Shown: positions 1-10,679 of the stretch, piece by piece
Layout: the number at the start of each line of letters is the position of its first letter
How positions within the stretch are numbered: position 1 is the stretch's first letter
Source of the DNA: Pseudomonadota bacterium
Lineage (GTDB): Bacteria > Cyanobacteriota > Vampirovibrionia > Obscuribacterales > Obscuribacteraceae
DNA: 64,000 bases
Direction of reading: 5' to 3'
Assembly: GCA_021325555.1 (NCBI GenBank)
Contig: JAJPGY010000043.1
Coordinates: 97,487 to 161,486 of the forward strand
Notes under the pieces: generated by a model
The model's input: the letters and a program-made list of their open reading frames with translations, nothing else
Told to the model about the DNA's origin: nothing
The model's database searches: none
Position numbers and translations under genes: made by a program

Positions 1-1587
1 TCGGACCTGATCGTCGTGGCGGCCAGACCGTCGATGGGCAAAACGGCCTTCTGCCTCAACATAGCTCAGCACATCGCCGTGGATCACAAGACTCCAGTCG
101 CCATATTCAGTCTGGAAATGTCGAAAGAGCAGCTTGTTCAGCGCATGCTGTGCAGTCAGGCGGAGATCGATGCGAACAGACTGCGCACAGGGTTCCTGCA
201 GAACAACGACTGGACCAGGCTCGCTCGCGCGATGGGCTATCTCGGTGAAGCGCCCATTTACATAGATGATTCGGCCGTCGTAAATGCCCTGGAAATTCGC
301 GCCAAATGCCGGCGCCTGAAGGCCGAAATGAAATCGCTCGGCCTGGTAATCGTCGACTACATTCAGTTGATGCAGGGTCGCAAGCAGACGGACAACCGCG
401 TCCAAGAAGTGTCGGAGATCTCACGCAGTCTGAAGACTCTCGCCAGAGAGCTGGAAGTCCCGGTAATCGCCCTCTCCCAGCTCTCCCGCGCCGTCGAAGC
501 CCGGCAGAACAAGCGCCCGATGCTGTCGGACCTGAGAGAATCGGGATGCCTGGCAGGCGAGACTTTAGTCTACCTGCCAGATACCGGGAGCTACGAGCGC
601 ATCGATTCTCTGACCGGCAAGAGTGGATTCAGGGTCCTTGCCGTAAATCAAGATACATGGCAACTAGAGCCGCGAGTGGTGGAAAGGGCCTTCGCGACCG
701 GCATCAAACCAGTCTTTTCCCTGAAAACCCGCCTTGGCCGAACTATTAGAGCTACAGCCAACCACAAGTTCCTGACTCTAGAAGGCTGGCGCCGCCTGGA
801 TGAACTCAGTCCGGGGTCGCGAATAGCCGCTCCACGCGCGCTGTCCAGCCCAGTAAATGCCACAATGAAGGACGATGAGCTAGCCTTGTTAGGCTACCTG
901 ATTGGAGACGGTTGCACGTTAGCGCGGCATGTCATTCAATACACGACCGCGGATAATGATTTAGCCGAGCATGTCTCTGACCTCGCAATATCAGTGTTTG
1001 GCGACGCCGTCACTAAATGGTTGGACAGCATGGGCGTGTTCAACCTCCGGTCTTTCGAGAAACGAATTACCAGGGACACGATTCCGATGGAAGCGTGGCG
1101 TCTCCCGGTCGAGCCCGCGAGGCAAGTCGTCGGCATGACGACGCGGCAGACGCAAGCAGCGCTGGGCATGTCGTATTGCGGGTCCCAAGTCTACAAGAAC
1201 GGGCTCAGTCGCCACAGAGCGACCCGAGTCGCCCGGGCAGTTCTGTCTCATGAGCTTTCAATGCTGGCGGTAAGCGATGTCTACTGGGATGAAATAGTCT
1301 CGATCGAAAGTGACGGGGAAACTGAAGTCTACGACCTGACCGTTGAGGGCTTGCATAACTTCGTCGCCAACAACTTGATCGTGCACAACAGCATTGAGCA
1401 AGACGCAGACCTGGTAATGTTTATCTACCGGGACGAATACTACAATCCAGAGTCAGAGCATCGTGGCGAGGCGGAGATCATCATAGCCAAGCAGAGGAAC
1501 GGCCCGACCGGAACAGTTGATCTGTTGTTCCAGCCCAGCATCACGCGATTTCTGAACAAAGCTCAGACCCCATACAGCGGAGGCTAA
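1..1587 (+). CDS. dnaB: Replicative DNA helicase DnaB, C-terminal part, interrupted by an intein
   Basis: Hexameric helicase that unwinds DNA at the replication fork. The 5' end lies outside the window, so only the RecA-like C-terminal domain is seen. The reading frame is open from base 1. Walker A reads ARPSMGKT at visible residues 8-15 and Walker B includes VDYIQLM. The motif SDLRESG is split from SIEQDADLVMF by an in-frame intein of 281 residues (547-1389). Joined, the visible extein is 182 + 65 residues and ends normally after the conserved KQRNGPTG motif. Protein splicing is needed to make a working helicase. The insertion point matches the known DnaB-b site, as in the Synechocystis DnaB intein (recalled knowledge). 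Confidence 0.95.
   Translation, partial: SDLIVVAARPSMGKTAFCLNIAQHIAVDHKTPVAIFSLEMSKEQLVQRMLCSQAEIDANRLRTGFLQNNDWTRLARAMGYLGEAPIYIDDSAVVNALEIRAKCRRLKAEMKSLGLVIVDYIQLMQGRKQTDNRVQEVSEISRSLKTLARELEVPVIALSQLSRAVEARQNKRPMLSDLRESGCLAGETLVYLPDTGSYERIDSLTGKSGFRVLAVNQDTWQLEPRVVERAFATGIKPVFSLKTRLGRTIRATANHKFLTLEGWRRLDELSPGSRIAAPRALSSPVNATMKDDELALLGYLIGDGCTLARHVIQYTTADNDLAEHVSDLAISVFGDAVTKWLDSMGVFNLRSFEKRITRDTIPMEAWRLPVEPARQVVGMTTRQTQAALGMSYCGSQVYKNGLSRHRATRVARAVLSHELSMLAVSDVYWDEIVSIESDGETEVYDLTVEGLHNFVANNLIVHNSIEQDADLVMFIYRDEYYNPESEHRGEAEIIIAKQRNGPTGTVDLLFQPSITRFLNKAQTPYSGG
547..1389 (+). mobile_element. DnaB-b site intein with reduced LAGLIDADG endonuclease
   Basis: The 281-residue intein starts with Cys (CLAGETLVYL, block A). 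It has block B with TANH at intein residues 70-73, and ends VANNLIVHN (blocks F/G: penultimate His, terminal Asn) before Ser+1 of the C-extein. All splicing residues are present, so it should be active. One LAGLIDADG-like helix is visible (LLGYLIGDG, residues 114-122). I do not find a second such motif, and full two-motif DnaB inteins are usually over 400 residues. The homing endonuclease therefore looks truncated and probably inactive. The segment before block F (TTRQTQAALGMSYCG) looks like the DNA-binding part left after the endonuclease core was lost. Confidence 0.92.
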
Positions 1588-1630
1588 GGGACACAGCGTC
1601 TGGAGACGGGAGTTCCAGAGGCCGGAAACC

Positions 1631-1661
1631 GGCAAGGGCAAGAGGCTCTTAACCCCTTGCC
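1631..1661. terminator. Possible hairpin after dnaB
   Basis: GGCAAGGG (1631-1638) pairs with CCCTTGCC (1654-1661) about 45 bp after the dnaB stop. There is no clear T-run on either side, so this is a weak candidate for a terminator between the convergent dnaB and the 1841-2833 gene. The rest of 1588-1840 shows nothing else that I can support. Confidence 0.25.
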
Positions 1662-1840
1662 CTCACCAACCACCCCCCACATGGGGCGCCCCCCCGGAGC
1701 GCACCATCCTTATCTGGAAAGCCCGCTTGCCCCCACAAGCAGTCAGCGCTGCTTCGCTGCAGCAAGCTTTCTAACTAGTTTTTCCCATGCCGGGCACCCT
1801 GCCCGAATCCCCCAAATGGGGGAAGGTTGGCCCCTGGATT

Positions 1841-2833
1841 TCAAGCAGCTCGAATACAGCGAATAATCTCCAGTAGAAGCTCTTTGGCCCTGAAGACAAC
1901 CGCGGTCAACTGCTCGAGCATGGCCAGCCGCTCGGACACCACTGCAATGGTTACGGAGCGCCGCGGCACGGTCTCGGCGGTGAGAATTCCAATCTTCCTC
2001 CTCGCCCCGGGGCTGGTCGGTCCGGGAATCAACTTGTCCCTGGTCCACCAGCTCATCAGCCGCTGCCGGCGGGAGAGCCCGCCGGGCGACCCGGGCGGCA
2101 CGGTATTGAGAAAGGTCCAGACGCTGTCCGGGTAGTCTATGTCCGGCCCGACCTCATAGCCGAAAAGCTTGGCAAGTATATTTGCCTGGCTCAACTTCGA
2201 ATAATGATGGCCGCCGACCTCCTTCAGCGCGTACAGCGAGGCGGCCGTCGGCACCAGCCCGGCCAGAATCCCAACCGCGCCCGAGGAGATCGAGTATTTT
2301 GGCCGATTCCAGGTCGGGATGTCCAGCGCTTCCGCGACCGCCCAGAGGGCGCCGTTGGTGACGAAGCTGGCCGCGTTCGTCAGAGCCACGGTCCTGTCGC
2401 GGCTCTCCGAATACCGCCTGAGCAACACGTTGTTGATCGCCTGCTCCTGGTCGATCCGCGCCATCACCGTATCAATTTCCAGACTGGTCTGGGTAATCAC
2501 GGACACCAGCCGCTGTTCCTGTTCCAACACCTCGAGCCGCAGGGCAAGCGCCTCCTTGCTCTCGGCATCAACGACCGCGCGGGCGCGCTCCTTCAGGCGC
2601 TTGAAATCGATCAGACCCGGAACCAGTTTGAGCTGCTCGGCGATCTGCAGGGCTTCAGGCGAAAGATTGAGCTGTGAGGTCGCGCTCGCCGGCTCCGGCG
2701 GGCTGGCGCCCTCTGCCAGGGCGACCTGCCTGAAGGCGGCGGTGTCCGCCGGCGGTCGCTCCGCCACAGCCGGTCTGCCGCAGGCCAGCGGCGCAAGCGC
2801 CATTGCGGCAAGAATTCGGCGTCGCAAGCCCAT
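1841..2833 (-). CDS. Secreted coiled-coil protein of unknown function
   Basis: The protein has 330 residues and I do not recognise a family. An Arg-rich N-terminus and hydrophobic segment ending near PAVA look like a signal peptide (residues 1-24). Residues about 85-150 are charged and helical (KRLKERARAVVDAESKEA), a likely coiled coil. A hydrophobic Gly/Ala-rich stretch near residues 165-210 could be membrane-associated. The C-terminal quarter is basic. It is the last gene of the grpE-dnaK-dnaJ transcription unit, 15 bp after the beta-propeller gene, and so is probably co-transcribed. A periplasmic or envelope role is inferred only from the signal peptide and the exported neighbour. Confidence 0.7.
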   Translation of the reverse strand: MGLRRRILAAMALAPLACGRPAVAERPPADTAAFRQVALAEGASPPEPASATSQLNLSPEALQIAEQLKLVPGLIDFKRLKERARAVVDAESKEALALRLEVLEQEQRLVSVITQTSLEIDTVMARIDQEQAINNVLLRRYSESRDRTVALTNAASFVTNGALWAVAEALDIPTWNRPKYSISSGAVGILAGLVPTAASLYALKEVGGHHYSKLSQANILAKLFGYEVGPDIDYPDSVWTFLNTVPPGSPGGLSRRQRLMSWWTRDKLIPGPTSPGARRKIGILTAETVPRRSVTIAVVSERLAMLEQLTAVVFRAKELLLEIIRCIRAA

Positions 2834-2848
2834 GCCCCGTTCCCCAGG

Positions 2849-4297
2849 TCAACGCACCGGCACCCAAATGATATCGTGGCTGTTGTGTCCGATCATCGAA
2901 TGCTTATCGAATTCCATCTTGCCAAGATCCAGCGAGGCGATCGTGTCGGTGGATTCGCTGGACACAAGCAACCGCTTGCCATCAGGCATGAGGTCGATGC
3001 TGTAGGGGAAGTCCACGTCCATCGGCAGGCGAATCTCGGATAGCTTCTGCCTGGTTCTTGTGTCGTAGACGCCGATTGTGTTGTCCTTGGCATTGGCCAC
3101 GTAGAGCCTGGTATCGTCCTTGCTCAAGCTCAGACCGGTCGGTCCGGTGCCTGTGGCGATCGTTCCTGTCACCTTGCGTTCGGGGATGTCGAGTACGGAG
3201 ACCGTGTTGGATAGACGATTGGAGACATAAGCGGTCCGGTTGTCCGATGCGACCACCGCCGTCGTGGGCACCTGCCCCACCTTGACCGTTCCCACCACCT
3301 TCTGGTTCAGGGTCGATATGAAGGTAACCTGATCGCAGCCGGAATTGAGAACGATGAGGAAATTGCCGTTGGGCGTGACGGTGACACGGCCCGGACCGGC
3401 CGGCACCCTGGTGCGCAGAAGCAGCCGGTTGGAGGCGGTCTCGATGACGGCGACATCATCGCTGCCGCTTTCGGCAACATACATGAGCTTGCCGTTTGGC
3501 AGCGCCGCGATCCCTTTCGGGGCGCTGTGCGCCGGGAGGTCTATCTGTCCCAGGATCTGCCGGCGGACGGGATCCAGTATCAGCACGCGGTTCTTGGCCT
3601 GGTCCGTTATATACAAGCGGTTCGCGGCCCAGGCCATGCTGCAGGGCGTCCCCTCCGTGTGAAAGTCCGCCATCTTGGACAGCGTCTGGTCATCGAGCAG
3701 GGTGATGGTCCCGGTGGCCAGCGAGGTGAGAAACACACTGCCGGAATTAGCGGCGTGACCGGCTCCCGGAAGACCGACCGAGCGCCCGAACTCCGGAGAG
3801 GCTATGGTGGCGTCGCTGACCGTCTGGATCGCCACATCGCCGATCAACGGTTTGAACGACTGGGGCAGGAAAAATCCTTCGGGAACGATCAGATCCGAGG
3901 GGAATTTGCAGGACAGGATCTCCTTGCGCAGCTTCTCCGGCATCTCGGCGGGCAGGGACACGGTCCTGGCCCGGCCCCGCTTGATCACGTGGAGGAAGCA
4001 CCAGCCGTTGCCGTAGACAAGCACGTCAGGCCGCTCCGCGTTGGGAAACATGGTCTGCAGCTGCGCCTTGCCGTGCTTCTTCGGTTGATTCTGGGGCATC
4101 AGGGCGAGAAAGAGCTCACCCCTTGCCGTCTCCACGGATCCGTCAAGCCGGATCTTCGTATCGGGGAACTCCGCCCTTATCACCTCCTGTAAGTCGGGCG
4201 GCAGCCTGGTGGCCAGGGCCGGCTGCGGCAAAAGATGAAACACGACGGCCAGAGCCAGACAGAATGCCGCGCGCAAGAGCAAGGGACGGTCACTCAT
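2849..4297 (-). CDS. Secreted YVTN-family beta-propeller protein
   Basis: The 482-residue protein starts at ATG 4297, which overlaps the dnaJ stop by 8 bp (ATGAGTGA). A longer upstream frame is only the antisense of dnaJ. Residues 1-30 are a signal peptide ending at ALA. Residues about 180-470 hold repeated blades of the YVTN type (GKLMYVAESGSDDVAVI, NRTAYVSNRLSNTVSVLD, TRLYVANAKDNTIGVYD), a fold in surface-layer and lactonase-like proteins. The N-terminal 150 residues have no family I know. The role is unknown. Coupling to dnaJ suggests that envelope protein quality or stress could be relevant, but that is inference. Confidence 0.85.
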   Translation of the reverse strand: MSDRPLLLRAAFCLALAVVFHLLPQPALATRLPPDLQEVIRAEFPDTKIRLDGSVETARGELFLALMPQNQPKKHGKAQLQTMFPNAERPDVLVYGNGWCFLHVIKRGRARTVSLPAEMPEKLRKEILSCKFPSDLIVPEGFFLPQSFKPLIGDVAIQTVSDATIASPEFGRSVGLPGAGHAANSGSVFLTSLATGTITLLDDQTLSKMADFHTEGTPCSMAWAANRLYITDQAKNRVLILDPVRRQILGQIDLPAHSAPKGIAALPNGKLMYVAESGSDDVAVIETASNRLLLRTRVPAGPGRVTVTPNGNFLIVLNSGCDQVTFISTLNQKVVGTVKVGQVPTTAVVASDNRTAYVSNRLSNTVSVLDIPERKVTGTIATGTGPTGLSLSKDDTRLYVANAKDNTIGVYDTRTRQKLSEIRLPMDVDFPYSIDLMPDGKRLLVSSESTDTIASLDLGKMEFDKHSMIGHNSHDIIWVPVR

Positions 4298-5513
4298 TGC
4301 CGGCATCCTTCGCCCCGAAAAAGTCGGCAATCTTGCCCATGATCGAGCCACCATCTCTGGTGGCATCCCTGGTCTTCTCCCGGGCCCTGCCGCCTGACTC
4401 GTCGCCTGCGTTTTCCTCCACAGGCTCCGGCTCGGCGCTCTTGAGGCGCTCATGGCGCAGCTCGGCCAGTTGCTCGAGCAGCTTTCGCTCCTCGGCGGAC
4501 AGGCGCGTGGGCGTCTCCACGATCAGGTGCACTATCTGATCGCCGCGCCGGGTCGGGTTGTTGAGCTGGGGAACCCCATGACCGCGCATGAGAACCGTGG
4601 TCCCGCTCTGAGTGCCGGCGGGGACCTTCACGACCCTGGGCCCGTCGACCGTCGGGACGGACAGCTCGCCGCCCAGGGCGGCCATGGAGAAGCTTACCGG
4701 CTGCCGAACATGAATCGTCGTGCCCTCGCGCACGAAGCCGGGATGTTCGGATACATGGACGACCACGTAGACATCGCCCGGCGGCCCGCCGCGCCGCCCC
4801 TGGTCGCCGGCGTTGGGTATGCGCAGGCGCGAGCCGCCGTCGATCCCGGCCGGCACCTTGAGCTCGATGTCGCGTGACTTGCGCACCTGTCCCCGGCCCT
4901 TGCAGTTGCTGCACGCCTTCTCCACACGTGTGCCCTCACCACCGCAGTTCGGGCAAGTAATCACCTGCGTGAACTGCCCGAGAAACGTCGATGTCGTCTG
5001 GCGGATCTGCCCCATCCCGGCACACGTGGAGCAGGTGACCGGGCCGGTGCCGGGGGCGGCGCCGTTGCCACTGCACACGGTGCAGTCTTCCAGGTGCCTG
5101 ACCGAGATCTTCTTCTCGCACCCGAAGACGGCCTCGAGGAACTCCAGCTGGAGATCGTACTTCAGGTCGGCGCCCCGCTCCACGGGGCTGCGCCGGAAGC
5201 CGGACCGCGGGCCGCCGCCGAAGAACTGGCTGAATATCTCGCTCAGGTCCGAGAAGGCCCCGAAATCCATGCCCTCGAAGCCGCCGGCGCCGCCGGTCAG
5301 ACCGTCGTGCCCGTAACGGTCGTAAAGCGACCGTTTCTGCTCGTCCGACAGCACCTCGTAGGCCGCCGCCAGCTCCTTGAAGGCGGACTCGTCGCCGCTC
5401 TCCTTATTGTCAGGGTGCAGATGCCTGGCTTTGGAGCGGAACGCGCGCTTGATCTGCTCGGAGCTAGCATTGCGCTCTACCCCCAGAACCTCGTAATAGT
5501 CGCGCTTGGTCAT
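4290..5513 (-). CDS. dnaJ: Chaperone DnaJ (Hsp40)
   Basis: Co-chaperone that delivers substrates to DnaK and stimulates its ATPase. The J domain carries HPD near residue 34, followed by a Gly/Phe-rich linker. Four CxxCxGxG zinc motifs (CTVCSGNG, CSTCAGMG, CPNCGGEG, CSNCKGRG) and the C-terminal substrate-binding domains follow. A charged tail of about 45 residues (rich in Glu, Arg and Asp) goes beyond the usual DnaJ end. I chose ATG 5513 because MTKRDYYEVLGV is the usual N-terminus. A TTG at 5522 has better Shine-Dalgarno spacing (GAAGG, 8 nt) and is a real alternative. It lies between dnaK and the propeller gene in one operon. Confidence 0.97.
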   Translation of the reverse strand: MTKRDYYEVLGVERNASSEQIKRAFRSKARHLHPDNKESGDESAFKELAAAYEVLSDEQKRSLYDRYGHDGLTGGAGGFEGMDFGAFSDLSEIFSQFFGGGPRSGFRRSPVERGADLKYDLQLEFLEAVFGCEKKISVRHLEDCTVCSGNGAAPGTGPVTCSTCAGMGQIRQTTSTFLGQFTQVITCPNCGGEGTRVEKACSNCKGRGQVRKSRDIELKVPAGIDGGSRLRIPNAGDQGRRGGPPGDVYVVVHVSEHPGFVREGTTIHVRQPVSFSMAALGGELSVPTVDGPRVVKVPAGTQSGTTVLMRGHGVPQLNNPTRRGDQIVHLIVETPTRLSAEERKLLEQLAELRHERLKSAEPEPVEENAGDESGGRAREKTRDATRDGGSIMGKIADFFGAKDAGNE

Positions 5514-5590
5514 CTCCACCAACCAGGTTACCTTCAGCTTCCTTCAGAACCCCAGATCATCTCACCAGCCATGCGATCGCGACAAGACTA

Positions 5591-7450
<1,860 letters not shown>

Positions 7451-7456
7451 TTGCTA

Positions 7457-8326
7457 TCAGTCACTCCGTCCGGAAGACTCCGCGCGTTGGCCACGCAACC
7501 GCTCCTCTACCTCCAACTCCACACCATCAGAACCCTCAAACTCGCTCAGGTCGTATACCTTCGGCTCCTTGGGGTTTCCTCCCTCGTCGGCGGCCCGCTC
7601 CTCCGCGCCCGGCTCGTGCGCCTCCCCGACAGCCTCCGGCGCCTCGGGCGCCGGCTGCGCCTCCCCGGCGTTGCTGGCCACATTGACCAGAGCCGGCCTG
7701 ACTACCCTGTCATTAAGGGTATATCCCCGGCGGAGCTCATGAATAACGGAGCCGTCGGGAAACTCGGTGGTCGGCACCTCCTGGACCGGCTCGTGGTACT
7801 TGGGATCGAAGTGCTCCCCGACCACGCTCATCGCCTTGACCCCCATCTGCTCGAAGCAGCGCGTAAAGCGGTTGAAGACAAGCTTGAGGCTCTCCATTAG
7901 CTTGTCCGCCGGCGTGTCGGCGTTCAGGTTGGCCATGGCCCTGTCGATGTCGTCCAGCGCCGGCAAAAGCGCCTCCACCGTCCGCTGAACCCCGGCCGCC
8001 TGGAACTCCTCCCGCTCCTTGTCCACCCGCCGGCGATAATTCTCGAAATCGGCGGCCATGCGCCGGTAGAGCCCTTCCGCTTCCTGGGCGCGCTGCTCCG
8101 CCTCGGCCAGCTGTTGCTCCATGCGCTGGCAGTTCGGGCAGGGACCGGCAGCCGGCTCCGGGGCGGCACCGCTGCCGAACTCTGCCGGGGCGCTCTCGCC
8201 GCCCGCGTGCAGCGCTCGAAAGAATGCCTTGGCCTGGTCCATCCTGGACCCTTCAGCCTCCGCTGCCTGCTTCTGCGTGCCGTCCTGCCCGCCGTCCTTC
8301 GCGTTCTGTTGCTCGTTATCGTCCAT
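7457..8326 (-). CDS. grpE: Nucleotide exchange factor GrpE
   Basis: Exchanges ADP for ATP on DnaK. The protein has 289 residues, longer than the usual 170-200. The GrpE core runs from about residue 65 (long helix, EGLYRRMAADFENYRRRVDKE) to about 215, ending in the beta-domain with PKYHEPV and GYTLNDRVVRPALV. Both ends carry extra low-complexity acidic or Ala-rich sequence. The start has a good Shine-Dalgarno (GGGAGG, 8 nt before ATG). First gene of the grpE-dnaK-dnaJ operon. Confidence 0.96.
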   Translation of the reverse strand: MDDNEQQNAKDGGQDGTQKQAAEAEGSRMDQAKAFFRALHAGGESAPAEFGSGAAPEPAAGPCPNCQRMEQQLAEAEQRAQEAEGLYRRMAADFENYRRRVDKEREEFQAAGVQRTVEALLPALDDIDRAMANLNADTPADKLMESLKLVFNRFTRCFEQMGVKAMSVVGEHFDPKYHEPVQEVPTTEFPDGSVIHELRRGYTLNDRVVRPALVNVASNAGEAQPAPEAPEAVGEAHEPGAEERAADEGGNPKEPKVYDLSEFEGSDGVELEVEERLRGQRAESSGRSD

Positions 8327-8545
8327 CTACAGCCTCCCTCACTCATTCTATGTCACATTTCCGTCAATGCCCGCTTGACTTGATTTTTTATGAATAAACA
8401 CGCTCCCCCGGGCGCCGGCGCGCCCGGCGGCATCACCGGGCCCCTGCTCGGGGAGATTCGCCTGCGCGCCCGGCAGGGCTTGCCCTTACCGGGCGACAAC
8501 CGGGGACAGGCGGCAACGATTCTTATGCCCGACCCCGCTATTAGC

Positions 8546-8551
8546 TATACT
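8546..8551 (+). promoter_or_regulatory. Putative -10 box (TATACT) for the dgcN-dgcA pair
   Basis: TATACT lies 28 bp before the ATG at 8580, which has GGGGA as a likely ribosome-binding site. I see no good -35 at 16-18 bp. The divergent gap to grpE (8327-8579) also holds GC-rich palindromic sequence near 8405-8440. It has no CIRCE element and no convincing sigma-32 promoter for grpE. Confidence 0.35.
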
Positions 8552-8579
8552 ACATGGTGTTCGCATCGGGGATCTCTTC

Positions 8580-9635
8580 ATGTATTACAGTCAGTCGGCG
8601 CCTCTGGCCATCTATGCCGAGGGGGAGTTCGGCAAAGGGCACTCCAAGACTGCCGAGGGCGTGATTCGCTACGGCCGCAATCCGGTTGTCGCCGTCATCG
8701 ACAGCACGGAGGCGGGCAAGACGGTCGAGCAAGCCGCCGGGGTACCCGGAAATATCCCAATTGTGGCCTCTGTGGCCGACGCCCTTCAATACAAGCCCAG
8801 CGCCCTGCTCATCGGCGTCGCCTGGACCGGCGGGCGCCTTCCCGAGCAGTGGCGCGCCGACATTAAGCTGGCCATCGAGAACGGCCTCGATATCATTAAC
8901 GGACTGCACGATTTCCTCTCTGACGACCCGGAAATTGCCGGTCTTGCCGCCGCCCGCCAGCGGAGGCTGCTGGATGTGAGGCGCCCGCCAGAGGGGCTGC
9001 CGGTCGGCGCCGGCAAGGCCAGGGACGTACCGGCCCTCGTCTGCCTGACGGTGGGCAGCGATTGTTCGGTAGGAAAGATGACGGTCTCCCTGGAGCTGAC
9101 CAGGGCAGCTATTGGTCGCGGGCTGCGGGCCAGGTTCATCGCCACCGGGCAGACCGGGATCATGATCGATGGCGCCGGCATCGCCATAGACCGGGTGATC
9201 GGCGATTTCATGGCCGGCGCCACCGAACGGATGGTCGTCGAGGCCGGTTACGACCATGACCTCATCTTCGTCGAGGGACAGGGCTCACTCATCCATCCGG
9301 GCTTTTCGGGCGTCACGCTGGCTATCCTGCACGGCTCCTGCCCGCAAGCGATGATCCTGTGCCACAAAGCCAACAAGACCACGATAGGCGATCTTCCCTT
9401 TCCGATCCCGCCGCTATCCGAGCTCGTCCCCATCTACGAACAGGCGGCCAGACCCGTGCGCCAGTCGCGGGTGGTCGGCGTCGCCATCAACACCTTCGGT
9501 CTGGACGAGCAGGCAGCGCGCCGGGCGATAGCGGATGCCGGGGAGGACACCGGGCTGCCGGCCGCGGATCCGGTCCGCTTCGGGGCCGGGAAGTTGTTGG
9601 ATAGCGTACTGGCATTGCGGGGTAAAGCAAGTTGA
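8580..9635 (+). CDS. dgcN: DUF1611 protein, likely D-glutamate N-acetyltransferase DgcN
   Basis: The protein has 351 residues. The N-terminal Rossmann-like part (VVAVIDSTEAGKTVEQAAG) is followed by a P-loop-like motif GSDCSVGKMT at residues 159-168 and a second conserved block SLIHPGFSGVTLAILHGS, as in DUF1611 proteins. In marine Proteobacteria the family member DgcN acetylates D-glutamate, and DgcA racemises the product (recalled knowledge). The overlapping downstream gene is an enolase-superfamily epimerase, matching that pair. Transfer of the exact activity to this organism is inference; an older view links the pair to cell-wall peptide recycling. Confidence 0.8.
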   Translation: MYYSQSAPLAIYAEGEFGKGHSKTAEGVIRYGRNPVVAVIDSTEAGKTVEQAAGVPGNIPIVASVADALQYKPSALLIGVAWTGGRLPEQWRADIKLAIENGLDIINGLHDFLSDDPEIAGLAAARQRRLLDVRRPPEGLPVGAGKARDVPALVCLTVGSDCSVGKMTVSLELTRAAIGRGLRARFIATGQTGIMIDGAGIAIDRVIGDFMAGATERMVVEAGYDHDLIFVEGQGSLIHPGFSGVTLAILHGSCPQAMILCHKANKTTIGDLPFPIPPLSELVPIYEQAARPVRQSRVVGVAINTFGLDEQAARRAIADAGEDTGLPAADPVRFGAGKLLDSVLALRGKAS

Positions 9636-10672
9636 GCTCTATTCAGTTGCACTGTGAGCCGCTCCATCTGAGAACCGCTCACCCCTTCGGCATCTCCTAC
9701 GACACCTCCTCCGATACCCACAACGTGCTGGTGCGGCTGGAGTACGACGGCTACGAAGGGCTGGGAGAGGCGGCGCCGGCCGAGTACCACAACGAGACGC
9801 AGGCGACCGTGCTGGCCGTGCTCAAGCAGTGGCAGGACGACGGCATCATCGGCGACGACCCGTTCGCCGTCGCCGACGTGTCATGCCGCCTCGACAAATC
9901 GATAGCCGGAAACGCCTCGGCCAAGGCGGCGGTGGAGATGGCCATGCACGACCTGTGCGGCAAGCTGGTCGAGCAGCCGACCTATCGCCTGCTCGGGCTG
10001 GCGGGGCTGGCCCAGCCGATGACCGATTTCACCATCGGCATCGACAGCCTGGAGATGGTCGAGAAGAAGACCCGCGAGGCGGTGGAGGCGGGATACAAGA
10101 TCCTGAAGGTAAAGCAGGGAACCGGCTACGACAGGGAGATCATCACCCACGTGCGCAAGATCGCGCCGGACATCCCGCTGCGCGTGGACGCCAACGGCGG
10201 CTGGACGCCCAAGCAGGCGGTCGCCATGTCCAGATTTCTGGCCGAGCACAACGTCCAGTTCATCGAGCAGCCGCTGCCGAAATACGCCCACGTAGACGAT
10301 TTCCGCTTCGTGCGCGAGAACTCGCCGCTGCCCATTTACGCCGACGAGAGCGTCTGCCGCTCGGCGGACGTGGCGCGCCTTGCCGGCGCCATCGACGGCG
10401 TCGTCGTCAAGCTGGCGAAAACAGGCGGCCTGCTCGAGGCCCTCAAAGTAATCCACACCGCCAGGGCTCACTCGATGTCCATCATGTTCGGCTGCATGAT
10501 CGAGTCGTCAATCGGGGTGACGGCGGCCGCTCACCTCTCGTTCCTGGTCGATCACCTGGACCTGGACGGCGCCCTGCTGCTCGCACACGACCCTTTTGCC
10601 GGCGCCGAATACCGCGATGGATTCCTGCACATCCCGAGCCGCCCCGGACTGGGCGTCATTCCCCGCACTTGA
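9632..10672 (+). CDS. dgcA: Enolase-superfamily epimerase, DgcA / L-Ala-D/L-Glu epimerase type
   Basis: The protein has 346 residues and starts at TTG 9632, which shares 4 bp (TTGA) with the upstream stop. It carries the muconate-lactonising subgroup residues: KVK at 159-161, metal ligands Asp186 (DAN), Glu212 (IEQP) and Asp238 (ADES), then KLAKTGG near 260-266 and GCMIESS near the C-terminus. This set fits dipeptide epimerases and N-acetyl-D-glutamate racemase DgcA. The tight coupling to a DUF1611 gene favours the D-glutamate pathway, but dipeptide epimerase activity in murein recycling cannot be excluded from sequence. Confidence 0.85.
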   Translation: MSSIQLHCEPLHLRTAHPFGISYDTSSDTHNVLVRLEYDGYEGLGEAAPAEYHNETQATVLAVLKQWQDDGIIGDDPFAVADVSCRLDKSIAGNASAKAAVEMAMHDLCGKLVEQPTYRLLGLAGLAQPMTDFTIGIDSLEMVEKKTREAVEAGYKILKVKQGTGYDREIITHVRKIAPDIPLRVDANGGWTPKQAVAMSRFLAEHNVQFIEQPLPKYAHVDDFRFVRENSPLPIYADESVCRSADVARLAGAIDGVVVKLAKTGGLLEALKVIHTARAHSMSIMFGCMIESSIGVTAAAHLSFLVDHLDLDGALLLAHDPFAGAEYRDGFLHIPSRPGLGVIPRT

Positions 10673-10679
10673 GCGCCTC

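Noticed and set aside
8327..8579. CIRCE or sigma-32 control of grpE-dnaK-dnaJ
   Set aside because: No TTAGCACTC/GAGTGCTAA inverted repeat or matching promoter is present.
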